A stretch of DNA of 64,000 nt from Nitrosomonas marina (lineage in GTDB: Bacteria > Pseudomonadota > Gammaproteobacteria > Burkholderiales > Nitrosomonadaceae), in the NCBI RefSeq assembly GCF_900110145.1, contig NZ_FOCP01000009.1, forward strand, positions 1 through 64,000, written 5' to 3'. This document shows, piece after piece, positions 16,882 to 26,415 of the stretch. The notes below the pieces were generated by a model. That model was given only the letters and a program-made list of their open reading frames with translations, made no database searches and had not been told where the DNA came from. The position numbers were made by a program, and so were the translations under genes. Every line of letters begins with the position of its first letter. Positions within the stretch are counted from its first letter, which is position 1.

Positions 16882-19314
16882 CTAACTGCGTTGTATCGGA
16901 AAACTCGCCCAAGCCAGGCTATATAGCACTAAAGCGAGTACAATCACCGCATTAAACCCAATTGAAATTGCCAGCAAAGTTGCCAGCACGGCGCTCACAA
17001 CTGAAGCACACCCGTTGATTCCCCATGCCCAGGGAATCATTTCCGGGGCGATGTCGCCTAGCTTTGCCAGAGCCAGTGGAAATGGCATTCCCATCAAAAA
17101 AGCAAGCGGTGCGACCAAACTGACAGTCAGAATAATCTTGTGTAGCATGGTTAATGACTGGTAGGTTGAGAAAATCGATTGTAAAAAAGCCATGTATAGA
17201 AAGCCAAGTACAACAATGCCAATTACTGCCAAGGTGATTGCAGATTGATAAAGACCGGACTGGATTAATCGCTGGGAAAATCCGCTACCCAATCCGGCAA
17301 ACATCAGAAAAGCTGTCAGTATGATCGCTACGGCATACAGTGGATGATGCAGAAACAGAATAAATTTTTGAATAAAAGCGATTTCAATAAATAAGAATGC
17401 CAGTCCGATGGCTGAAAAATATATGATTACGCGGTTTCTGCTGATTGCAGTAGTGACTGGCGATGCTGTCATGATTGTTTTTTTTAAAAAAAACAGGGGC
17501 AGCAATATCAAAATAGTGCTGGCAACGAGCGCTTGAGAAAGTGTTGCAATCAGTACCAGATACCCACCCTCAAGGAGGGGCAGTCCACCGCTGTTGCGCA
17601 GCGAGATAATTTCAGTCAATACGGACCATTTGAAAAAGTGAAAGAAATAAGGGCGATCATCAGTTGCTGGTTCCAGTGCAAACTTGTAGCGTTCGAAAAA
17701 ATCCTTGCGTTCATTGCTAATGATTGCATTTGCAGCCTGAAAAAAATAGGATTCCGCCAGCTGATTAAACTGGTTGGTTTCGTTGGGGGTGATGCCGGGA
17801 TACCAGTCAAGATCAAAAGAGCGCGCATTGCAAAACGTTTTTAGTGCCTCAATTTCTTCAAATGTGAACGGGCGGTTTTTGATCAGTAAAGTACCGGTTT
17901 GCCAACTGCGAAGAAATACTAATTGGTTGCCAGGGTTCATTGCACCTGAATTAACCAGAGCATCAACAGCGGTCGCTAGCAGCTTAAGGTTGTCACGAGG
18001 CGGCAGCTTTATCCAGCGTGTGATTGCCAGATAACCGTCGGGCTGCAATCTTTTTAACATATCTTGCAGCGACTCGACGGTATAAAGATAGCTTTCATTT
18101 AATGCATACAAACCCGCCGAAGAAGCCGCAAACGAATCCAGTAATGCAATTTCGATCAGGTCATAATGTTTTTGTGTTTCACTGATAAATCCGCGCGCCT
18201 CTCCTTGATAAAGCTGTACTGTGTCGCCACTCAGCAAGTGGCCGGTAAATTCGGCATAATCTTCATGCATCAGTCGGATAAGTTGCGGATTTAATTCCAC
18301 AGCATCAATTTGCTGTGCGTGGTGATACCGTGCCTGTAAAATGCTGCTGCCACCGCCAGCACCCAGAATCAGCACTTTGTCCAGCTGTGCAAGGTGGTAG
18401 GGTGCAGCCGATGTTGTCTGGTCTAAATAAGCATAATCGGCAGGATTTCCAGTCTCGCGTGTTATGGCAGTCAAGCCGCCTCCATCGGTAAAAACACCGA
18501 TTTGCTCGGGTGGTTCGGTTTTTGCATTCAGGCTTAATCCTGGCGCATGTCGCAACGGAATGATGTCGTTTTGCACGATTGAAAGCAGGCCCAGCGGGCT
18601 GGAGTGCTCACTGATGATTTCGGTACCCTGGATGCGTTGCATTTGGACCAGTTCTTTGTAGGGAGACAACCGCAATTCGCTGTTATGGTGCATGATTATT
18701 ATTGTGATACCTATCATTAACGATACAGTATAAACTGTGTTTCGTTGCTGAAATCCTAGCTCCCATGCGGCCAGAACCAGTGCTCCCAGTCCAATGCAGC
18801 CAATAATAAAAAGCGCTTGCAACGGCGTGGCTACGAACAGTAATAACACAATTCCCAGACTGCCCAGTCCTGCGCCCATTAAATCAAATGCATAAAGACT
18901 TGCAATGCGCCAATGAAAGCAGGTTAATGCCAGTGCAATTGCATTGGCGGCAAAGAAAAAAGGAAGAGCGAGTAACAGGTAGATACCAAGCAGCCGAAGC
19001 GGTTGCCAATGGTCCCAAAGAATTTCGTCAGGATTGAAAGGTATTGACTGCGCCAGCAAAAAACAGCTGATGCTGCTAAGGACGAACAGCATGATATTAA
19101 TAAGAAAAACATGGGAAAACTTTTTGCTGAAAGAGCCCTGAAAAATCGAGATAAACGTGCCGCTTGCGCCAAACCCCAGTAATGCCAGGCTGATGATCAT
19201 GTAGGCAAAATGATGCCACTGAATAATAGAAAACAGCCGCATCAGCAGAATCTCATATCCGAGTATGGCGGATGACAGCAGCGCTATTGTAAGAAACGGT
19301 GGCCGGATTTTCAT
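16882..19314 (-). CDS. Membrane protein with spermidine-synthase-like (methyltransferase fold) domain
   Basis: A polytopic protein of 810 residues from the ATG at 19314; a TTG at 19326 overlapping the pcm stop would add four. It has about seven N-terminal membrane helices (to about residue 215), a soluble Rossmann domain (about 250-570) and at least five more helices at the C-terminus. The Rossmann part has ILGAGGGSSILQA and VELNPQLIRLM, as in spermidine synthases, but the catalytic DGG and DSSDP-type acidic motifs are replaced (LLDSFAASSAG). Aminopropyl transfer is therefore unlikely. SAM binding and membrane-linked methyl transfer are inferred. It is coupled to the exported Pcm gene. Confidence 0.75.
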   Translation of the reverse strand: MKIRPPFLTIALLSSAILGYEILLMRLFSIIQWHHFAYMIISLALLGFGASGTFISIFQGSFSKKFSHVFLINIMLFVLSSISCFLLAQSIPFNPDEILWDHWQPLRLLGIYLLLALPFFFAANAIALALTCFHWRIASLYAFDLMGAGLGSLGIVLLLFVATPLQALFIIGCIGLGALVLAAWELGFQQRNTVYTVSLMIGITIIIMHHNSELRLSPYKELVQMQRIQGTEIISEHSSPLGLLSIVQNDIIPLRHAPGLSLNAKTEPPEQIGVFTDGGGLTAITRETGNPADYAYLDQTTSAAPYHLAQLDKVLILGAGGGSSILQARYHHAQQIDAVELNPQLIRLMHEDYAEFTGHLLSGDTVQLYQGEARGFISETQKHYDLIEIALLDSFAASSAGLYALNESYLYTVESLQDMLKRLQPDGYLAITRWIKLPPRDNLKLLATAVDALVNSGAMNPGNQLVFLRSWQTGTLLIKNRPFTFEEIEALKTFCNARSFDLDWYPGITPNETNQFNQLAESYFFQAANAIISNERKDFFERYKFALEPATDDRPYFFHFFKWSVLTEIISLRNSGGLPLLEGGYLVLIATLSQALVASTILILLPLFFLKKTIMTASPVTTAISRNRVIIYFSAIGLAFLFIEIAFIQKFILFLHHPLYAVAIILTAFLMFAGLGSGFSQRLIQSGLYQSAITLAVIGIVVLGFLYMAFLQSIFSTYQSLTMLHKIILTVSLVAPLAFLMGMPFPLALAKLGDIAPEMIPWAWGINGCASVVSAVLATLLAISIGFNAVIVLALVLYSLAWASFPIQRS

Positions 19315-19322
19315 CGAATAAA

Positions 19323-20072
19323 TCAATGTTTACCTGTTAACGGTACAAAAGCAACAGGCAATAATTGCTGCGTGCGGACTTTGCCTTCTTTCGATTTTTC
19401 TACCAGTAACAGTTCTTGAACCATAAACCGTGAGCCTACTGGAATCAGCATGCGACCACCGGGTTTCAACTGTTTGATCAGTGGAGGTGGTATGTGGCTG
19501 GCGGCAGCTGTGACGATTATTGCATCAAACGGAGCATGTTCTTCCCAGCCGTAGTACCCGTCGCCGATTTTAAGCGTGATATTGTCGTAACCAAGTCTCT
19601 GTAGACGCGCCTGCGCCTCTTTGCCCAATGGCTCAATAATTTCTATACTGTATGCTTTGCTGACCAATTCAGCAAGTACCGCAATCTGGTAACCTGAACC
19701 GGTGCCGATTTCAAGGATACTGTCATTTTTACCAACATGCAGTAAATTAGTCATTATGGCCACAATGTAGGGCTGTGAGATAGTTTGTCCGTGACCAATC
19801 GGCAATGGCCGGTTGTCGTATGCGCTGTGCTGCAATTTTTTTGGTACAAATTCGTGGCGAGGCACCGTATTGAGTGCCCTAATGACATTCTCATCAAGCT
19901 TTTTTTTTGCCAGATTACCATATCCGGTCCGGACTTCCGCTTCGATGATTTCTATCATTTTTGCTCTTTTAACTGCAAAAGGATCTTTGGCGAAGACATC
20001 GCGTGAGGCCAAGATAGAAAGGAAAAGTGTCAGCCAAAGTAGAAAAAACTGTTTGAGATTAAGGTAATTCAT
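19323..20072 (-). CDS. pcm: Protein-L-isoaspartate O-methyltransferase with signal peptide
   Basis: A 249-residue member of the Pcm family, which methylates isoaspartyl residues with SAM to start their repair. Core motifs are present: RHEFVP, YDNRPLPIGHGQTISQPYIV, the SAM site LEIGTGSGYQIAVLAEL, FDAIIVTAAASHIP and LKPGGRMLIPVG. Unusually, residues 1-28 form a signal peptide (hydrophobic LLWLTLFLSILASRDVFA), pointing to the periplasm or membrane, where SAM is not known to be available. The start at 20072 has a GAGGGA site. The stop overlaps the possible TTG start of the next gene. Confidence 0.85.
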   Translation of the reverse strand: MNYLNLKQFFLLWLTLFLSILASRDVFAKDPFAVKRAKMIEIIEAEVRTGYGNLAKKKLDENVIRALNTVPRHEFVPKKLQHSAYDNRPLPIGHGQTISQPYIVAIMTNLLHVGKNDSILEIGTGSGYQIAVLAELVSKAYSIEIIEPLGKEAQARLQRLGYDNITLKIGDGYYGWEEHAPFDAIIVTAAASHIPPPLIKQLKPGGRMLIPVGSRFMVQELLLVEKSKEGKVRTQQLLPVAFVPLTGKH

Positions 20073-20479
20073 AAATCAAATCCCTCATGAAAAGATGTGG
20101 TAATTTGTTGTATGGGACGCGGGATGCTTTATACAATCCACAACAGCAGGAGCTGTTAGTAGTTTTTTTGCATGCTGTTACATGATCTTCAGTACAATAA
20201 AAACAATTGATGCTTGCTTTAAACATGTAAGAATGACCGAATATTTTCTCCTGCCCTGTTTAATAGAATATCAATAAAAATATATTTTTATCAGTTTGTT
20301 GTTGTGGTTTTGTTGAAAAAAAACGTTTTCTGGAAAATGCATAATGCGCTGATAATTTGCGTTAGCGTAGTGATAATGTAAGAATCTCTATATGGACGGA
20401 TAGTTTAATCTGATAAAACCAGTAGATTAGACTCCTGTTCAAGTCGAAGATTTAGGTGTGTTCCAAACATATACCGGCT
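20073..20479. other. Intergenic region between pcm and the surface-adhesin-like gene
   Basis: A 400-bp AT-rich divergent promoter region. It contains a perfect 18-bp AT-only palindrome at 20274-20291. No ORF or RNA gene is supported. A segment near 20395-20450 recalls tRNA D- and T-arms but does not fold properly. Confidence 0.5.
20274..20291. repeat. Perfect 18-bp AT-only palindrome
   Basis: ATAAAAATATATTTTTAT is its own reverse complement. It sits about midway between the divergent pcm and surface-adhesin-like genes and could be an operator for an AT-preferring regulator or a chance AT palindrome. Confidence 0.55.
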
Positions 20480-20875
20480 ATGAAAAAAATATTAATAATT
20501 TTGATGCTTGCACTGATAGCCTCACCTGTATGGGCAGAGTGGACTCAGATTGCAGAAAGCAATGATAAGGGCGCTTTTGTTGTATATGCAGATTTAACCT
20601 CGGCCCAGAGAGCTGGAGGAAGAGTCAAAATGTGGGTTTTGTATGACTATGAATCTGAACAAAGGGCATCCGGCACCAATTTTTTATCTAAAAAAATACG
20701 TCGAGACTATAATTGCAGAGAAGCTGGCATAAGAACGCTTGCTTTTTCATTATTCAGCTGGAATATGGAGAAAGGAGAATTGCTACGCTCCTATAATCAG
20801 CCCCAGCAGTGGAAACGTGTGCAGCCGGATAGTATGAAAGAAGTTGAATGGACTGTTGCTTGCGCCGAACCATAA
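20480..20875 (+). CDS. Surface-adhesin protein E-like exported protein
   Basis: I place the start at the ATG at 20480, giving 131 residues; an upstream GTG at 20456 would add eight before the signal peptide. The signal peptide (KKILIILMLALIASPVWA) is cleaved before EW. The mature part (TQIAESNDKGAFVVYADL, KMWVLYDYESEQ, DYNCREAGIRTLAFSLFS, and a final WTVACAEP) matches the surface-adhesin E family (PF16747-type), with two Cys likely disulfide-bonded. Many members are plain periplasmic or surface proteins, so adhesion is not shown. Monocistronic. Confidence 0.75.
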   Translation: MKKILIILMLALIASPVWAEWTQIAESNDKGAFVVYADLTSAQRAGGRVKMWVLYDYESEQRASGTNFLSKKIRRDYNCREAGIRTLAFSLFSWNMEKGELLRSYNQPQQWKRVQPDSMKEVEWTVACAEP

Positions 20876-21461
20876 TTTATATGTGACAAAGCTACTGAAT
20901 TGTGCTGTTCTGGCGGTAGAAAATTTTCGGTTAGATTCGTAGCTGCGAAAAAACAGCTGTTAACAAATTTAAAGAACCATATTTTCATTGGCGATATCTG
21001 TTTTTTCAGTGTCAATATATTTGGTTCTTACAGTTGATGTGCCACTTAATTGCCTTGTAAAAACGAACAAATAATGGTTTGTGCATTTTGATCGTGTAAA
21101 TTTCTAGCAATAACGGCAATACTGGTGTATTAGTTATTCAGGTGCTGGTATTCAAATTGGAAGCCGACAGGCTGCTGCAATAATCTGTTCCCCTCCGTTT
21201 TAAACAGCAGGTAAGACCTCGGTTTTATTAAACAATAATACCTGCTTTTACTCTGTACATTCTATGGTTACCATCTGAGCGCTAAACGCAGCATGCAAAA
21301 TTGGCTTTGTCATATTGCGCTCGGGATATATTGTTAACAGCATGCTAAAGATTGAGCCGGGATTTACGATAAAAAAACAATACGGATTTCATGGTTTTGA
21401 CAGATCTAAATTGTTCAGAATTTAAATTTATATCTGAAAGCTTAGGAGAACATAGGGGAAG
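20876..21461. other. Intergenic region before the HDOD gene
   Basis: A stretch of 585 bp without a convincing gene. It holds a stem-loop at 21206-21246. Small ORFs exist (for example 27 codons from an ATG at 21342), but none has a ribosome site or protein-like features I would defend. The last 20 bases contain ribosome binding sites of the HDOD gene. Confidence 0.5.
21206..21246 (+). terminator. Possible stem-loop with T-rich tail
   Basis: AGCAGGTA (21206-21213) pairs perfectly with TACCTGCT (21239-21246) and is followed by TTTTA. The loop is long (25 bases), so terminator activity is uncertain. No gene ends close upstream (the nearest stop is 330 bp away). Confidence 0.3.
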
Positions 21462-22355
21462 GTGAAAGTTTTGAATGTACATAATAGACAGGTGCTCAAT
21501 GAAAATCTACGCGAGACACTGCAGCAAACAGAATTAATTCCCCCACTTCCGGAAACGGCCAGTAAAATTCTAATGCTTCGTAATAAACCGGATGCACACT
21601 TGGATGAGTTGGTCGGTGTAATCGAAAGCGACCCTTCTCTAGCGGCTTTTGTCATGAAATATGCACGGATGGCTATATTTGGGTACGGTGATCGAATAAC
21701 TTCTGTAACGCATGCTATCTCCCTGGTGCTTGGTTATACAACGACATTAAACGTGACCTTAAGTGTTGCCGCGTCTGGCTCGCTCAAAATGCCGAATTAC
21801 GGGCCGCTCGGTCGTGTTTGCCTCTGGAGAGACGCGCTTTTGTGTGCTCAATTATGTCGTCAAATAGCAAGGGTTATTGATAAAAAACATTGTATAAATT
21901 CTGAACTTGCTTATCTGGGTGGATTGCTTCATAACTTTGGCTACCTGATGTTTGCGCATTTTTGTCCTAAAGAGTTTGCGAGTCTTAATGAGTTGATAGG
22001 ACAAAACCCAAATCAGGATATCAGGCCGCTTGAAATTCAGCATTTTGGCATCACACATGACCTCATCGGTCTTTATCTGCTAAAGGCCTGGTGTCTGCCT
22101 GAGGAGGTAATTATGATGGCGGCCAAACATCATTATCCGGACAGTGTTGGCAAGCATGTAAACTACGTAAAACTTGTTGCCACGACTAATAGGCTGTTAC
22201 ACAAAGATGGTGTGCCTGATGCCTGCGAGCATATTGAAACGTCAGCAATGTTGGATGAACTAGGTATCAACGAAGCTGATGCAGAAATGGAACTTGAAAA
22301 AGTTGTGGAATGCCGTTCCGAACTGGAAGAACTGGCTCGTGGCCTTATGGCTTGA
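21462..22355 (+). CDS. HDOD domain signalling protein
   Basis: A 297-residue protein with one HDOD domain (about residues 22-220), marked by IPPLPETASKIL, IESDPSLAAFVMKYA, TSVTHAISLVLGY, ELAYLGGLLHNFGYLMFAH and an AAKHHYPD segment. Some HD residues (LLHNFG) are altered, as usual for HDOD, so it is probably a non-catalytic scaffold in signal transduction. No other domain is attached. The start is either GTG 21462 or TTG 21471; the latter has better spacing from GGGGAAGG. Monocistronic. Confidence 0.85.
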   Translation: MKVLNVHNRQVLNENLRETLQQTELIPPLPETASKILMLRNKPDAHLDELVGVIESDPSLAAFVMKYARMAIFGYGDRITSVTHAISLVLGYTTTLNVTLSVAASGSLKMPNYGPLGRVCLWRDALLCAQLCRQIARVIDKKHCINSELAYLGGLLHNFGYLMFAHFCPKEFASLNELIGQNPNQDIRPLEIQHFGITHDLIGLYLLKAWCLPEEVIMMAAKHHYPDSVGKHVNYVKLVATTNRLLHKDGVPDACEHIETSAMLDELGINEADAEMELEKVVECRSELEELARGLMA

Positions 22356-22520
22356 ACTTCTGAACATCCATTCAATACAACAACGATCTGTTTCGCACCC
22401 GGTTAAGTGGCGTATTATAATATTAAAAACGATTGATATCCGGTCACAAGGATATTCATTTACAAACAGAACCACAGAAATTTTTAAAATCGAATGCGCA
22501 GGTCTTCATTCAGACATCCG

Positions 22521-23003
22521 TTAATTCCTGGTAAATTCAAGTAAGTCAGAAACAAGTTTATGAAATACTTTTTTCGGATCATTTTCATCAGCTGAAGTGG
22601 TCTTCCCGGCTCCTGAAGAAGTGTTTGTAGATTGCTCGGATGCGGCACAGGTCTCATCTGTAATGGTACGGCAAAAGTCGCAATATTTATTCCAGGCTGT
22701 GTTATAGCTGAGCAGTTGTTTCTGCGGAATAAAAACTCTTAATACCTCGAAATTATGCTGCATTTCGGGCAAACGGGAACATAAATACTGATTGACATTT
22801 TCCGGCCAGCGAATATGTTTGGGGTACATAGTTGCCAATTCGGTCTCAATAGTATTACGGAAATTTTCAATTGCTTCCTCGCGGCGTTTGCGGTTGACTA
22901 TTTCAACAGCTATGGCAACCAAACCAACGAAACCAAATAAGAAAAACGGCCATAGTGGTACGGTTTCAAAATATTTGGAAATTTGATCAATAAAATCTTC
23001 CAA
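22521..23003 (-). CDS. Small membrane-anchored protein, unknown function
   Basis: A 160-residue protein with one membrane helix (about residues 17-36: PLWPFFLFGFVGLVAIAVEI) followed by a basic KRRREE-type stop-transfer segment and a helical soluble domain with three Cys in the C-terminal half (YLCSRL, KYCDFCR). A Ser/Thr/Gly-rich linker leads to a conserved-looking DPKKVFHKLVSDLLEF tail. The start is a TTG at 23003, preceded at good spacing by AAGGGG. The topology suggests a soluble part in the cytoplasm. I do not recognise the family. Confidence 0.6.
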   Translation of the reverse strand: MEDFIDQISKYFETVPLWPFFLFGFVGLVAIAVEIVNRKRREEAIENFRNTIETELATMYPKHIRWPENVNQYLCSRLPEMQHNFEVLRVFIPQKQLLSYNTAWNKYCDFCRTITDETCAASEQSTNTSSGAGKTTSADENDPKKVFHKLVSDLLEFTRN

Positions 23004-23336
23004 GGTAACCCCTTCATTTAGATAAAATTAATAGGCTGCTGTATTGTCGGTTTTTTCGACACGCTAGTAGTTGTATTGATTTCATTATTGCAAACTCGTG
23101 TCGGTGGATACTGGAAAATCCACAACACAGTGTGGCCGCTTAAATGTTAAGAACAAGTATTGCTTATTAGCTAAGTATTTGCCTGTTTAATGTCTGCAAT
23201 ATTTTCTTCAATCATGCATTGAAAAAAAATCCTGTGAATCTTGCCATAGACAAATCATTGTATCAATATGATAACAGTCATAAGAGTGGAATATTTACTT
23301 TTGTTGGAAGCAAGAAATTTTATTTATTTATTGATT
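23004..23336. other. Divergent intergenic region before ggt
   Basis: No gene is supported. Two small hairpins are visible: TGTCG/CGACA near 23044-23060 and GTGGAT/ATCCAC at 23104-23123. The ORF that would run from 23219 is in a different frame from ggt and has no ribosome site. Confidence 0.4.
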
Positions 23337-25019
23337 ATGCAGTCATATTTGAAAAAAAGCGGCCATGCTTTGTCCATTTTGAGTTTTATTCTATGGATCG
23401 GTTTTATCTGTCAGGCTTATGCAGGTACACCTGCTGCTGTTGTGTCGGCTCATCGTTTGGCGACTGCTGCCGGTTATGAAATTCTGGACAAAGGCGGTAA
23501 TGCATTTGATGCCGCTGTTGCTGTGAGTGCTGCGCTGGCTGTTGTTGAGCCTTATGCCTCAGGTCTGGGAGGAGGAGGGTTCTGGTTATTGCATGAAGCG
23601 AATGTGGATCGAAACATTATGATCGACGGACGTGAAATTGCACCCCTGGAGGCTTCTAAAACCATGTATCTGGATGATAACAATCAGCCTGTTCCGGGTA
23701 AATCTTTGAATGGCCCTTTAGCAGCTGGAATCCCCGGTACTCCTGCGGCACTTGCTTACATATCACAGCGATACGGCCGGTTGGACTTGGCGCAAAGTCT
23801 GGCTCCGGCGATTCGGCTGGCACGGGAGGGCTTCAGAGTTGACCATAGATTTGCTCAAACACTCGAGTTTCATAAGAAAAAGCTTGCGAAATACACAGAT
23901 ACCGCGAAGATATTTTTGCCTGGCGGAAAACCGCCTGAACCTGGCCAGATTTTTCGCCAGTCGCAGCTTGCTGCGACATTAAGTGCGATTGCGCGGTCGG
24001 GCAGTAAAGGCTTTTATGAAGGTTCGGTAGCATATGAATTGATTCGTTCAGTTAGAAACTCGGGGGGAATATGGCATGAGCAGGATCTGGCCCGTTATCG
24101 CGTCATTGAACGAAAACCCATGCAGTTCAGGTATAAAAATGCACTTATCACTTCTGCGCCACTGCCGTCAGCAGGAGGTTTGACCCTTGTTCAGGCATTA
24201 AACACACTTAAATGGTTGAATTTTGAAGAAAGCAACGTATTCGAGCGTGTGCATCTGGTCGTTGAAGCACTGCGGCTCAGTTATAAAAATCGTGCCGAAT
24301 TACTCGGGGATAGTGATTTTGTGCAGGTCCCGGTCGAACTGCTGACAAGCAAAGCCTATGCACAGCAACAAGCGGCCTTAATAAATCTAAAACGAGCCGG
24401 GGTGAGTATGCCATCACAGCCTGTCAAGAATGAAGGCAAGGAAACCACACATTTTTCAATCCTTGATAAAGATGGAAACCGTGTTGCTGCTACGATGAGT
24501 ATCAATACATTTTTTGGTTCTGGATTTGTTGCAGGGGATACCGGAATTTTATTAAATAATGAAATGGACGACTTCGCAATGGGTACGGATATTCCGAATG
24601 TCTTCGGTTTGTACGGCTCGCAGGCAAATGCCATTGCGCCGGGTAAGCGTCCCTTATCGAGTATGTCTCCCACATTTGTGGAAAATGATGAAAACATTCT
24701 GGTTTTTGGAACACCTGGCGGATCACGTATCATCAGTATGGTTTTACTGGTGATTCTTGATTTTGTGAATAATAATCAGACAGATCCTCAAAAATTAGTA
24801 GCTGGACCGCGTTTTCATCATCAATATCTACCTGATTTTATTCAGATTGAACCCGAAACATTTAATTCCGATTGGGTAGAAGCATTGCAATACAAAGGAC
24901 ATGAAGTTCGTGCAATGCAGCGCAAATGGGGAAATATGCAAATGATACTTATCGATAAACGAAACCGCCAGTCGCTTGTCGCGAGTGATCCGAGAGGAAT
25001 ATTGGATATACGTTACTGA
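23337..25019 (+). CDS. ggt: Gamma-glutamyltranspeptidase
   Basis: I choose the ATG at 23337, giving 560 residues that begin with a signal peptide (ending ICQAYAGTP); the open frame extends to 23268 but would bury the signal. Ggt is a self-cleaving periplasmic Ntn-hydrolase that hydrolyses glutathione or transfers the gamma-glutamyl group. The autocleavage and catalytic Thr is in KETTHFSILD near residue 370. Substrate-binding motifs LLNNEMDDF and KRPLSSMSPT, and GTPGGSRI, are intact. The early AAVVSAHRLATAAGYEIL segment is typical. Monocistronic. Confidence 0.9.
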   Translation: MQSYLKKSGHALSILSFILWIGFICQAYAGTPAAVVSAHRLATAAGYEILDKGGNAFDAAVAVSAALAVVEPYASGLGGGGFWLLHEANVDRNIMIDGREIAPLEASKTMYLDDNNQPVPGKSLNGPLAAGIPGTPAALAYISQRYGRLDLAQSLAPAIRLAREGFRVDHRFAQTLEFHKKKLAKYTDTAKIFLPGGKPPEPGQIFRQSQLAATLSAIARSGSKGFYEGSVAYELIRSVRNSGGIWHEQDLARYRVIERKPMQFRYKNALITSAPLPSAGGLTLVQALNTLKWLNFEESNVFERVHLVVEALRLSYKNRAELLGDSDFVQVPVELLTSKAYAQQQAALINLKRAGVSMPSQPVKNEGKETTHFSILDKDGNRVAATMSINTFFGSGFVAGDTGILLNNEMDDFAMGTDIPNVFGLYGSQANAIAPGKRPLSSMSPTFVENDENILVFGTPGGSRIISMVLLVILDFVNNNQTDPQKLVAGPRFHHQYLPDFIQIEPETFNSDWVEALQYKGHEVRAMQRKWGNMQMILIDKRNRQSLVASDPRGILDIRY

Positions 25020-25218
25020 CTAATAATATAAAAAACAATGGTGTGACAACAAGGCATTACGGGTATTCCTATAAATAACCGAATTTGAAAGCATTGATCA
25101 AACGATCAGGCTGTCATGGTAAAATAAAATTGACCAATGGTTGTTAATTACGTTATTTTCAACGATTACAAACTAAACACATATTCTTGGCTTACAATTA
25201 TTTCTGTCACACAGCATT

Positions 25219-25491
25219 ATGGCAAAAACAACAAAAGTATCCACTTCATCTCAGGTATCCGCTTCCTCGCAGCCAGAAAGTTTTGAAGCAGCGTCGGCAG
25301 AACTCGAGAATATTGTTGCGGCAATGGAAGCAGGGCAGATGTCTTTGGAAGCTTCGTTAACTGCATACAAACGTGGTGCCGAATTACTGCAATATTGTCA
25401 GAAGCAACTGCAGGATGCTCAACAACAAGTACGTATTCTTGAGGCTGATCTGTTAAAAAACTATACAATACCCGAAGTCCATGACCGCTGA
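25219..25491 (+). CDS. xseB: Exodeoxyribonuclease VII small subunit XseB
   Basis: A 90-residue protein. The family core is at residues 18-75: SFEAASAELENIVAAMEAG, LEASLTAYKRGAELLQYCQ and LQDAQQQVRIL, a helical hairpin that binds the XseA subunit. The complex degrades single-stranded DNA. A Ser/Thr-rich N-terminal tail of about 17 residues precedes the core. The last 11 bases overlap the start of ispA, the usual xseB-ispA-dxs order, so translation is coupled. Confidence 0.92.
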   Translation: MAKTTKVSTSSQVSASSQPESFEAASAELENIVAAMEAGQMSLEASLTAYKRGAELLQYCQKQLQDAQQQVRILEADLLKNYTIPEVHDR

Positions 25492-26374
25492 TTTCCAGAG
25501 CTGGGCGAGTCATTGTCAGGCATCTATTGAAAATTTTTTAGATTCACGTTTACCTTCAGTAGATTGCGTGCCAGTACGTTTGCATCAAGCGATGCGGTAT
25601 GCAGTACTCGGCGGTGGAAAACGAGTGCGCCCGCTGTTGTCATTTGCTGCTGGTGAGTTGGGGCAGGCAAATGCTGCAAGTGTAACGGTAGTAGCCGCGG
25701 CTGTTGAGTTAATTCATGCATACTCACTTGTGCATGACGATATGCCATGCATGGATAATGATGTACTCAGACGCGGCAAACCAACTTGCCACGTCGAGTT
25801 CGATGAAGCAACTGCGTTATTGACAGGGGACAGCTTGCAGACACTCGCGTTTGAATTGCTTGCAGAAAAACAACTGACTAATGATGCAAAGACACAGCTA
25901 AGCATGATCAAACAGCTTGCAAATGCTTCCGGTTCCAGGGGTATGGCCGGTGGTCAGGCATTTGATCTGGACAACGTGGGGAAAACATTGACATTGCCAG
26001 AGCTGGAATTCATGCATATTCACAAAACCGGTGCATTGATACGAGCTGCTGTAATGCTGGGTGCACACTGCAGCAATCAATTAAATGACGAGCAACTGAA
26101 AAAATTGGATCATTTTGCTAAATGTGTCGGTCTTGCATTTCAAGTCGTCGATGATCTGCTTGATGCAGAGGCCACCACTGCAACACTTGGAAAAACTGCT
26201 GGCAAGGATGCCGAAAATAATAAACCAACTTATGTCAGTATCATGGGTATTCGCGAAGCGAAAGAGAGAGCAGAAAAACTGCAACAGGAAGCTGACCGGA
26301 TATTACGCGAATTTGGTGACGCTGCTCTAAGGCTTCGCCAGGTCACTGATTTTATTATAAAACGCGAATTCTAA
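25481..26374 (+). CDS. ispA: Farnesyl diphosphate synthase IspA
   Basis: A 297-residue trans-prenyltransferase making farnesyl diphosphate from IPP and DMAPP. The first aspartate-rich motif is DDMPCMDNDVLRRGKP with the short-chain (class II FPPS) two-residue insertion. The second is FQVVDDLLDAEA. GGGKRVRPLL near the N-terminus and GGQAFDLDN are also typical. It overlaps xseB by 11 bp and is followed 42 bp later by dxs, forming an isoprenoid operon. Confidence 0.95.
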   Translation: MTADFQSWASHCQASIENFLDSRLPSVDCVPVRLHQAMRYAVLGGGKRVRPLLSFAAGELGQANAASVTVVAAAVELIHAYSLVHDDMPCMDNDVLRRGKPTCHVEFDEATALLTGDSLQTLAFELLAEKQLTNDAKTQLSMIKQLANASGSRGMAGGQAFDLDNVGKTLTLPELEFMHIHKTGALIRAAVMLGAHCSNQLNDEQLKKLDHFAKCVGLAFQVVDDLLDAEATTATLGKTAGKDAENNKPTYVSIMGIREAKERAEKLQQEADRILREFGDAALRLRQVTDFIIKREF

Positions 26375-26415
26375 TTGTTTTCATATCATAAAGTTAATAA
26401 ATTCTCAGAATCTGA

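Noticed and set aside
20395..20455. A tRNA-like segment (AGTTTAAT, later GTTCAAGTC)
   Set aside because: D-arm and T-loop words are present, but no acceptor pairing or proper anticodon stem can be drawn.
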